Of a stretch of DNA of 64,000 nt, positions 43,038-50,235 are shown in pieces. The DNA comes from Cupriavidus cauae (GTDB lineage: Bacteria; Pseudomonadota; Gammaproteobacteria; Burkholderiales; Burkholderiaceae), in the NCBI RefSeq assembly GCF_008632125.1, contig NZ_VWRN01000030.1, forward strand, positions 62,001-126,000, in the 5' to 3' direction. The position numbers were made by a program, and so were the translations under genes. Positions within the stretch are counted from its first letter, which is position 1, and the number at the start of each line of letters is the position of its first letter. The notes under the pieces are model-generated. The model worked only from the letters and a program-made list of their open reading frames with translations, was not told the origin of the DNA and did not search any database.

Positions 43038-45899
43038 TCAGACCAACACCCCCGGGGCGCCTTGCCTCATGGCATCAAGCAAACAGCTCTTGCAGGACGA
43101 GCGGGGAAACTGAGGCAGAGCATAAGAACCGCTGACCGGCCCCTCAAACTTCCGCTGCGCACTCTTGTAAGTAATCGCCCCCGGACACTCGACCGTAATA
43201 TTCCCACCCTCGATCGTGATCGACGCCCCGCCCGCCGTCGCCACCCGAATCCGCTTGGCCGCAGCAAAGTCCACCTGCATATTCGCCGATACGACCTTGA
43301 GTTCATCCTTGGCCTGCAGCTTCATCGCATCGTGCTGCGCCTGCACGTCGATATCCTCGCTGCCGGCGATCAGCTTCAGGCCGGTGTCGCCCTCGCCCGC
43401 TTTCTCGAGCGCCGCGGCGATGCCGATGGCCTGACCGCTGTGCAGTCGTGCCTGCTTGCCGATCGCCAGGTTGGTGTCCTGCCCCGACACCAGGCCCACT
43501 GATTTGCCGTTGACCAGTTGCAGTTCCTGTCCGGCGATCATGGCAAGGCCCGCACGGCCGGCCAGTTGGACGATTGCTTCACTCGGATGCGGTACCTTGC
43601 CCTGCGTCTGCTGGTTGCCGCTGGCGGCGTCCTGCATCGCCGCGTCCAGGTCCTTGCTGTCGACCATGCCGGACGCGGCGGTTTCCAGCTTGGCCAGCGG
43701 GGCCTCGTCGTCCTTGGCGGTCAGCAGGGCTGCCGTCTGGTGCTTGACCGCGCCCTCGCCCAGCGCTTGCGTCAGCGACTTCGCTTGGCGGATCAGCGCG
43801 ATGCCCGCCGCGTTGTCGCCGGTCGGCACCGGCCGCTGGCTCTGCGCGTCGCGATAGGTGCTGATCAGCACGCCGGCCTTGCCCCGGATGGCACCGTAGC
43901 CGTCGGTGCGCAGCTCGAAGCCTTCGCCGCGGAAGCTGCCGCGGTAGTTGTCCTGCTGGTGGATCAGGTGACCGAGATTGAGTTGGGTGTGCTGGACCGT
44001 CGTCGCGAACTGCGTGCGCAGTTGACCGTCGCTGTCGTCGAACACCAGCTGGTTGGCACCTTCGCCGCCGTGTTCGCGGCTCTTGAAGCCGCTCAGGGCG
44101 GCGGCGTTGCGATGGCCGTCGGGGTCGGCACTCATGCCGTGCCAGGCGGGAGCATGGCCGCCGGCCACATTGGCCTGCGCGCTGGGCGCGGTGTCGCTGC
44201 CTTGCTGATACACGGAGCCATCGGCAGCAGCGGCCTGCTTGCCGCCCGGCGTCGGCGCAATGCCGCCTTCGCCCTGCCCGTTGTACAGCGCGCCGATCAC
44301 GATCGGCTGGTCGATATCGTCGTCGGCGAACTTGACCAGCACCTCCTGGCCGATGCGCGGCAGCCATTGCCAGCCCATGCCGGCACCAGCCTGGCGCTGC
44401 GCCACCCGGATCCAGCGCGTGCTGCGGTCGTCCTCGCGCTCGCCCTTCTGCCACGGGAAGCGGACCCGGATCTCGCCGCGCGGGCTGACATGGTGTTCGG
44501 CATCGCCGCTCGGCTGCGTCTCGCCTTGCGGGCCGACCACGGTGGCGGTCTGCACGCCGAGCGCGGTAGGAGCGGAGAACAACCGTGCACCATCGGCATC
44601 GACCACGCGCGGGCGCCACGGGCGCCGCGCATCGCAGGCGCGGAACAGGTTGGCGTAGCCGTATTTCTCGGCGGCCTGGCGCAGCGACGCGGTTGGCGTA
44701 TCACGCTCCACCGTATGACCGGGCGCGAGGAAGCCCATCGTCATCGGCCCATTCTCTGGCGCGCTGGGCGGCGTATCGAAGCACAGTGCGGCATCGAGCG
44801 GTCCGAGCCGCTGGCCCAGCGCCGCGCGCGTTTCGGCCGCCAGATTGTTCAGACCGCAATGCTCGACGATATCGAGCAGCAAAGGATACGCGGCCTCGGC
44901 GTCTTCCTGCCTCGGCAGATGCGGGCAATCGGAAACCGCCACACGGGTGCCGCTGACGAAGGTGCGCACGGTACCCTGCCCGGCAAACAGCTGCGCGCGT
45001 GCCTCGATGCTCTCCATCAATTGCTCGGCCAGCCGCTGCGCGCCGGCCGCATCGCCGACCACCGACTGGCTGACCGACAGATAGGGCTCGGGACATTGCG
45101 CGCCGCCGCCGAGCTTGGCCGGAGCATGGCCGCGCAGCGTGCGCTTGCCATTGCCGTCCCACGCGACCACCGCGACACCGGGCACCGTCACGCGGCTATG
45201 GCAGGCCAGCTGCTGCACGGCGTCGGCTTCTTCCTGGCTGTGCGCGCGGTGATAGCGAACGCTTGAAACCTGACCTTCCGGCAATTGCGGACTGTCGGCG
45301 AAGATCGTCAGTGCATGACCCGACGGCGCCTGCTCGTCCTCGACGAAGGCAAAACCCAACCCCGCCTCGGCCAGCAGCCGCGACAGGAACGCGTAATCGG
45401 TCTCGCGGTATTGGCTGACGTGCTCGCGCGAGCCGAGCGCATCGATGCGCTGTTGCGCGCCCGCGGTGTAGCGCCACACCGCATGGGGGGCGTACGGCGT
45501 CAGGATCTGTTCGGCGATATCGGCCAGCGTACGATTCTGGAATACCTGGCTGTGCCGCTGCTGCGTGGCCAGCCACAGCCACGGCACCACCGTCAGCCGA
45601 TAGCGCGCCAGGCTGCCATCGGCGCCGAGCTTCTCGGCCTTGCGCACCAGGCCGCTGCGGCGAATGCGTCCGCCATCGGCCAGCGTGGTCCACAGCGTCA
45701 CCTTCGCGCCGAGCAGCGACTTGAGCGGCAATCGCGCATTGGCGCTGACCGCGACGATGCGCCATTCGCTCAGTTCAGACAGCGCCTCGCGGCCGAGCCA
45801 GGCCTCGACGGCCAGTTCGCCGATGGCCCCCTCGCCTTCGAGCTGGAACAGCCGCCGCGCCGGGGAAAACAGGGTCTGAATCAGGGTGGTGTGGTCCAT
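43038..45899 (-). CDS. vgrG: VgrG4, T6SS spike with DUF2345 extension
   Basis: 953 residues. gp27-like region with RLTVVPWLWLATQQRHSQVF and RLLAEAGLGFAFVEDEQAP; gp5/OB region with RGEIRVRFPWQKGERED and QWLPRIGQEVLVKFADDDID; then the DUF2345 beta-helix (QLNLGHLIHQQDNYRGSFRG and GASITIEGGNITVECPG). Clearly divergent from VgrG1 and from the VgrG2/3 pair. It probably carries Tle1 through the DUF4123 adaptor. The C-terminus ends with SCKSCLLDAMRQGAPGVLV, a short Cys-containing tip. Confidence 0.94.
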   Translation of the reverse strand: MDHTTLIQTLFSPARRLFQLEGEGAIGELAVEAWLGREALSELSEWRIVAVSANARLPLKSLLGAKVTLWTTLADGGRIRRSGLVRKAEKLGADGSLARYRLTVVPWLWLATQQRHSQVFQNRTLADIAEQILTPYAPHAVWRYTAGAQQRIDALGSREHVSQYRETDYAFLSRLLAEAGLGFAFVEDEQAPSGHALTIFADSPQLPEGQVSSVRYHRAHSQEEADAVQQLACHSRVTVPGVAVVAWDGNGKRTLRGHAPAKLGGGAQCPEPYLSVSQSVVGDAAGAQRLAEQLMESIEARAQLFAGQGTVRTFVSGTRVAVSDCPHLPRQEDAEAAYPLLLDIVEHCGLNNLAAETRAALGQRLGPLDAALCFDTPPSAPENGPMTMGFLAPGHTVERDTPTASLRQAAEKYGYANLFRACDARRPWRPRVVDADGARLFSAPTALGVQTATVVGPQGETQPSGDAEHHVSPRGEIRVRFPWQKGEREDDRSTRWIRVAQRQAGAGMGWQWLPRIGQEVLVKFADDDIDQPIVIGALYNGQGEGGIAPTPGGKQAAAADGSVYQQGSDTAPSAQANVAGGHAPAWHGMSADPDGHRNAAALSGFKSREHGGEGANQLVFDDSDGQLRTQFATTVQHTQLNLGHLIHQQDNYRGSFRGEGFELRTDGYGAIRGKAGVLISTYRDAQSQRPVPTGDNAAGIALIRQAKSLTQALGEGAVKHQTAALLTAKDDEAPLAKLETAASGMVDSKDLDAAMQDAASGNQQTQGKVPHPSEAIVQLAGRAGLAMIAGQELQLVNGKSVGLVSGQDTNLAIGKQARLHSGQAIGIAAALEKAGEGDTGLKLIAGSEDIDVQAQHDAMKLQAKDELKVVSANMQVDFAAAKRIRVATAGGASITIEGGNITVECPGAITYKSAQRKFEGPVSGSYALPQFPRSSCKSCLLDAMRQGAPGVLV

Positions 45900-45904
45900 G
45901 GCGG

Positions 45905-45950
45905 TTCGGTGTTACAGCGGGTGTCGCAGCAAGGTGTCACAGCGAAGGAC
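45905..45950. repeat. Degenerate 11-14-base repeats just upstream of vgrG4
   Basis: GTGTTACAGCG, GTGTCGCAGCAAG and GTGTCACAGCGA follow one another immediately before the vgrG4 start (on the minus strand). The 140-base gap (45900-46040) otherwise shows no gene. Confidence 0.5.
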
Positions 45951-46040
45951 AGACACGCCGATCAGCTGCCCGACAACGGCAATGGCCGCGTCGACGCCGC
46001 GGCCATATCCTCTGTCAGCACCCTTGCCCCTCGGCCGTCA

Positions 46041-46976
46041 TTACTGCGAGCGCTGGGCGGTGCCGCTCTTGCGCGTCCGCGAAGCGGTCGTGGTTTTCTC
46101 TTCGGGCGTGGGTGCCAGCAATGCCGCGAGCAATTCGGCGTCGCGATCATTGCCCATATTGGCGCCCGTCTTTTTTGAAACTCGGCGCGTATTGTTGGAG
46201 GCAATACGCGAGCGCTCGGTTTTCGTCTTCCCTACGGTCGTAGGGCCGGTATTCGAACGCGACGCGACCTTGGTCTCGGTATTGGAATGTTGCCGTTTTG
46301 CAGCGGCCTGATTCGACGCAGTGATCTTCGTCTTATTTACTTCTTGATTTCGGATTTTTTTATTCGGCTCGTTGGCAGCCAGTGTCGCGGTTTTGGCCTT
46401 GTTGGCCGCGGGTGTTTTTTCGGGACTCTGCGCCGCGTTGGCTGCCAACGCGGTGCCGCCTGCCAGTGCTGCGGCACCGAGCCCGGCCGCGGCAAGATCG
46501 CCCGCCGGCATCTTGCCGAGGCTGTCGAGCGCATCGTCGTCGGCATCGCGCGGGGGGCTGACATCGACAATGGTGGCCGAACCGGCCGGCGCATCGATGG
46601 GAGCTTCGACGAGTGCTGCGCTGGCCGCGGGGGCCTGCATTTCAGGGGACTGGATCACGCTGGAAGCGGCCGCCGTGGCGGGATTGGAGGCAGAATTGGC
46701 GCTCTCCGCCGGCACGACCGCGGCCACGGTCGGCGCGTCGCCATCGCTGCCCTTGCCCAGCCAGAAGGCCACGGCGCCCGCGCCGACCAGCAGCAACGCC
46801 AGCGTGGCGAACACGCCGTGGCGCTTGATGTCGGGGGTCTTCTTGACAGGCGCGTGACTGGCGACCCGCCCTTCGAGGCTGGCCAGAATGCGCGTATCCG
46901 GTCCCTGGTTGTCGGCATTGCCGGAGCCGAACAGCGACGGCGGTCCATTTCCTTTCAAGTCGTCGCTGTGGCTCAT
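46041..46976 (-). CDS. Bitopic membrane protein of unknown function in the T6SS locus
   Basis: 311 residues. A short cytosolic N-terminus (about 1-52, including ILASLEGRVASHAPV) leads to one helix (HGVFATLALLLVGAGAVAFWL, about 53-73), then a ~235-residue, apparently disordered periplasmic part rich in Ala, Pro, Thr, Lys and Asn, very basic towards the end (NKKIRNQEVNKTKITASNQ). A second Ala/Gly-rich stretch (LAAAGLGAAALAGGTALAA) sits mid-protein. No catalytic motif. The layout resembles wall-spanning anchor proteins. It is divergent from the TagX-like peptidase gene, suggesting a shared control region. ATG 46976 chosen over an earlier frame start at 46997. Confidence 0.68.
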   Translation of the reverse strand: MSHSDDLKGNGPPSLFGSGNADNQGPDTRILASLEGRVASHAPVKKTPDIKRHGVFATLALLLVGAGAVAFWLGKGSDGDAPTVAAVVPAESANSASNPATAAASSVIQSPEMQAPAASAALVEAPIDAPAGSATIVDVSPPRDADDDALDSLGKMPAGDLAAAGLGAAALAGGTALAANAAQSPEKTPAANKAKTATLAANEPNKKIRNQEVNKTKITASNQAAAKRQHSNTETKVASRSNTGPTTVGKTKTERSRIASNNTRRVSKKTGANMGNDRDAELLAALLAPTPEEKTTTASRTRKSGTAQRSQ

Positions 46977-47304
46977 CTTTTGGCTCTCGAATTGCAATAA
47001 AATGCGCGTCGGGCAGCGCAGGGATGGAATTGAGTCAAGCGATCGGCAACATAACTCGAAGACAGGGCCCGAGCAGAAATTCGACGAGGTGGCGCCAGCT
47101 GCCGATGCGGACGAAGCGCGCAGATTTTATAGCTGGCTGCAACAAAAATGCAAATATGTGAACGACGCCGTGACAACTCGCAGACGGCGATTTTTTGCAG
47201 CCGAATGACATCCCGGAATCGAGCCAAATAAATGTCACAAAATGTAACTATTGAAGCGGCTGTCATGCGCGGTTTGGGCGTCGCGTGGTACGCGGACTGA
47301 GCGG
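46977..47304. promoter_or_regulatory. Divergent, AT-rich control region (328 bases)
   Basis: Lies between divergent start codons of the bitopic protein and the TagX-like peptidase. Contains several A/T-rich blocks (GATTTTATAGC, AAATAAATGTCAC) and a near direct repeat AATGTCACA/AATGTAACT at about 47230-47249. Promoters for the distal T6SS operon probably lie here. No gene seen. Confidence 0.5.
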
Positions 47305-48150
47305 ATGATCTTTATTACGCTGTTCTTCTATTTCGCGCTGATGGTCGCCATTGCGGCCATTCTGCTGCTGCCGGACGTGCGCGAGCGCGTGCTGCTGGCC
47401 GCGCGTGCGCAATGGCAGCGGCTCAGTATCAATGCGAGCGCCGCGAGCCAGCGCTCGGCCGGAACCCTACGAACGTCGGCTTCCCAGGCGGCCGATTCGA
47501 TGGAAGCATTGCGCGCCTTCGTTGCGCGCCGAAAGGTCTTTCTGCTGTGCGCGGCGGGCGTCGTCGCCACCCCGCCGATCGTCGCCCTCGCCTTGCGACC
47601 GAAACTGCTGTTCGAGTACGATGACGCGCTGCGCGAGCCGGACCAGAAGATTTCCGCCTTATTGAATGGCGAACGGCTGATTCCTCCGGCGCCATTGCCG
47701 CCCGAGGTATTCACCACGCAGGAAGTCGAACGGATTCGCCCGACCATTCGCGAAGCGAGCCGCAATTGGGATCTGCTCGACGCCGATTTTCGTCAGCGCC
47801 TGCTGCTGGTCTACAAGATCATGCGCGACGAGCATGGTTATGAAATGGCGCTGCTGGAGGGCTATCGCAGCCCCGAGCGCCAGGCCAGGCTCGCCGCGAT
47901 GGGCGCGCATGTCACAAAGGCGGGCGCCTATCACAGCTACCATCAGTTCGGCCTCGCCGCCGACAGCGCCTTCTATCGCGACGGCAAGCTGGTGATCAGC
48001 GAGAAGGATCCGTGGGCGATGCGCGGATACGAGTTGTACGGGCAGATCGCCGAGTCCGCGGGGCTGACCTGGGGCGGGCGCTGGAAGATGATGGATCTTG
48101 GGCACGTCGAGTTGCGCCGGCCCGGCGTGCTCGGCAAGAAGCCCGGCTAG
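47305..48150 (+). CDS. TagX-like M15-family peptidoglycan peptidase, membrane-anchored
   Basis: 281 residues. Two hydrophobic helices (MIFITLFFYFALMVAIAAIL at 1-20 and VFLLCAAGVVATPPIVALAL at about 78-97) precede a periplasmic M15 (VanY/peptidase_M15_4) domain: LLEGYRSPERQ, AYHSYHQFGLAAD (His213, Asp220 as zinc ligands) and MMDLGHVEL (His267). TagX-type wall hydrolases open peptidoglycan locally so the T6SS membrane complex can be assembled. The position at the head of the PAAR/tssM operon fits. Start 47305 begins directly with the first helix; an upstream in-frame start at 47251 has no support. Confidence 0.82.
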   Translation: MIFITLFFYFALMVAIAAILLLPDVRERVLLAARAQWQRLSINASAASQRSAGTLRTSASQAADSMEALRAFVARRKVFLLCAAGVVATPPIVALALRPKLLFEYDDALREPDQKISALLNGERLIPPAPLPPEVFTTQEVERIRPTIREASRNWDLLDADFRQRLLLVYKIMRDEHGYEMALLEGYRSPERQARLAAMGAHVTKAGAYHSYHQFGLAADSAFYRDGKLVISEKDPWAMRGYELYGQIAESAGLTWGGRWKMMDLGHVELRRPGVLGKKPG

Positions 48151-48254
48151 CGTGCGATGTGCGGGGGCACGGCGCAGGCAACGGCGGCCGGCGAAAGCAG
48201 GCCGCGAATCGATAGCTGTTGGCGGGATCGCCCTTCTCAGTCGAGAGAACAACA

Positions 48255-48521
48255 ATGACACGGCCATTTATCGTATTGGGTGACAAGACCGACCACGGCG
48301 GCGTCGTGATCAGCGCGTCGGGCACCACGTCGACCAACGGCAAGGGCATCGCCTGCGTCGGCGATCGCGTGACCTGCCCGAAGTCCGGCCATGGCGAAAC
48401 CACCATCGTCACCGGCGATCCGACCGTGATCATCGACGGCCGCGCCGCGGCCCGCCACGGCGACAAGACGGCATGCGGCGCGACGCTGCTGTCCAGCCAG
48501 GGAGTCACCGGCAGCGCGTAA
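48255..48521 (+). CDS. PAAR-domain spike-tip protein
   Basis: 88 residues, essentially one PAAR domain: FIVLGDKTDHGGVVISASG, VGDRVTCPKSGHG with the Cys and His that bind zinc at the tip, and RAAARHGDKTACGATLL. It caps the VgrG trimer and sharpens the spike. No toxin extension, so it may serve any of the four VgrG proteins. ATG 48255 gives the usual N-terminus. Confidence 0.93.
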   Translation: MTRPFIVLGDKTDHGGVVISASGTTSTNGKGIACVGDRVTCPKSGHGETTIVTGDPTVIIDGRAAARHGDKTACGATLLSSQGVTGSA

Positions 48522-48579
48522 GCGGGCGCCGTTCCGCTGCCGCGCTGTTGCGCCCCCTGTGCCGACCCTCCCCGACACC

Positions 48580-50082
48580 ATGCTTGCACGCCTGTTCCGT
48601 TCCGGCCTGATCCTGTTTGCCGTCTTCGCGCTGGTCTGGACCGCGACGATCCTGTGGTGGCAATCGATCCACCGGATGCCGACCACGACCGATATCGTCA
48701 CGCATCTGTTCCTGCTGCCGGCCGGCATGATCGCGGGCTATCTGGTCATTCGCCGCGCGCTGGACGGTATCCGCCGCAATGTCGCCGCCGCGGTCAGCAC
48801 GCCGGCCGCCGCGCAGGATGGCGTGGCTCCGTCGGACGGCGCCGTGCCCGACGACGACCCCAGCCGCCGCTGGCGCGCGCTGGTGTTGGGCGCCGCCTTG
48901 CATACCGCCAAGGGCGGCGACACGGCCGCCACCGCCGCGGCCACCGCCGAGCAGCAGCGGCCGGACGTGGTCGACGTGCTGCGCGATGGCATGCCGATCT
49001 TCGCCGCGCCCGCCGAGGACATCGATGTCGATGGCACGCGCGAGGCGCTGGAGCAGGCCTTCGCGGATCTGCCGTGGAATGACGAGGCCGTGCGGACCGT
49101 CGCACTGGCCAGCGACGTGGCCGAGCGGCTGGTGGCCCAGGTCCTGGAGCAATATCCCGGCCTGTACTTCCCTTCCGCCGACGAGACACCCACGGCGCCG
49201 CAGGCCGAGGAGCCGCCGCGGCTGGTGCTGACGCTGCTGCTGCCGGAGCGCTGGCAGGCGCCAATGGCGGCGGCCGCGGGCCAATACGTGCGCGGCCGCC
49301 TGACCGGGCTGTGGCCGATCGAGCGGATCTCGATGGAGACGTTGACCGCCAAGGGCGACGGCGATGCGATGGTGCAGGTCGATCGCGCGATCCTCGCGCT
49401 GCATCGCGAACCGACCCACGAATTGCGCGGCGTGATCGCCGCCGATTCGCATATCGGCGCCGAAGCGATCGACCGGCTGCGCGCGACCAACCGGCTGTTC
49501 AGCGCCCAATGCGAGCACGGCGTCGCGCCCTCCGAGGCGGCGGCGGGCATCCTGCTGTATCCGCCGCAGGGACCGCTGGCCGCGATGCTCGCGCAGGACG
49601 CGCCGCCGGCATCGATCGTCCGCGCCACGCTGACGCGGCTGGACGCGCCGACTCCCGACAAGGGCCAGCCGCGTACCGCGGCGCTGGATCAAGCGATCGC
49701 GCAGACGCTGGGCCTGCTGGCCGAACCTGCCGACGGCTCCAAGGCCCAGGCCAACGACAAGGACGACAAGCCCGAAGCGTCCGCCGCCGAGCCGGCGCCC
49801 GCGCCGCAGCCCGTCGTGGTCACCGCCGACATCAGCCCGCATCCGGTCCGCACCGTCGAACTGGCACGCGTGTTCTCCGAACGCTTCAGTGAGCTCGACG
49901 TCAGCGCGGACCTGCTGCCGGTCGGCACCGCTTGCGGACACACCGGCAATGCCGGCGCGCTGCTGGCCATCGTGCTCGCCCATCAGCAGTGCGCCGAGCG
50001 CGGGGGCCCGGCGCTGGCGCTGACCGCGGCCGATCCGCAGCAGCGCGGGGCGATCGCGGTGGTGCCGCCGGCCACCGCCTAG
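48580..50082 (+). CDS. Membrane-anchored thiolase-fold-like (ketosynthase-like) protein in the T6SS operon
   Basis: 500 residues. Two N-terminal helices (SGLILFAVFALVWTATILWW and LFLLPAGMIAGYLVIRR, within 1-60) anchor a large soluble part. There I read ketosynthase-like signposts in the right order: PRLVLTLLLPERW; GVIAADSHIGAEAIDRL (about 283-299); LFSAQCEHGVAPSEAAAGIL, matching the GFIPGEGAA turn; and near the end LPVGTACGHTGNAGALLAIV (about 445-464), matching the GHTGAAG loop. I cannot identify the catalytic Cys-His-His set, so it may be a structural pseudo-enzyme. A Pro/Ala/Lys linker (about 390-415) interrupts the domain. Encoded between PAAR and tssM, so a T6SS envelope role is likely. 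The start is weak: ATG 48580 or GTG 48559, neither with a good ribosome site. Confidence 0.62.
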   Translation: MLARLFRSGLILFAVFALVWTATILWWQSIHRMPTTTDIVTHLFLLPAGMIAGYLVIRRALDGIRRNVAAAVSTPAAAQDGVAPSDGAVPDDDPSRRWRALVLGAALHTAKGGDTAATAAATAEQQRPDVVDVLRDGMPIFAAPAEDIDVDGTREALEQAFADLPWNDEAVRTVALASDVAERLVAQVLEQYPGLYFPSADETPTAPQAEEPPRLVLTLLLPERWQAPMAAAAGQYVRGRLTGLWPIERISMETLTAKGDGDAMVQVDRAILALHREPTHELRGVIAADSHIGAEAIDRLRATNRLFSAQCEHGVAPSEAAAGILLYPPQGPLAAMLAQDAPPASIVRATLTRLDAPTPDKGQPRTAALDQAIAQTLGLLAEPADGSKAQANDKDDKPEASAAEPAPAPQPVVVTADISPHPVRTVELARVFSERFSELDVSADLLPVGTACGHTGNAGALLAIVLAHQQCAERGGPALALTAADPQQRGAIAVVPPATA

Positions 50083-50235
50083 CGGACATCTTCGCCAAGC
50101 ACGAACGAGCACGAACCAGCACCAACAAGCCAGAACAAGCCAGAACAAGCCGAAGCCCAAGCCAGGCAAGCACAAGCAAAACGCACCAGCAAACGCACCA
50201 GAACCAGCACACGCATTCGCAAACCGCAGGCCAAC
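50083..50235. repeat. Low-complexity repeat tract between the thiolase-like gene and tssM
   Basis: Some 130 bases of degenerate, A/C-rich units: GCACGAACGAGCACGAACC, then AACAAGCCAGAACAAGCCAG, then GCAAACGCACCAG-type units. T is almost absent on the plus strand. It contains no start with a good ribosome site for a small gene. It immediately follows a stop codon, as do the repeats at clpV, the TPR lipoprotein and purL. Confidence 0.75.
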
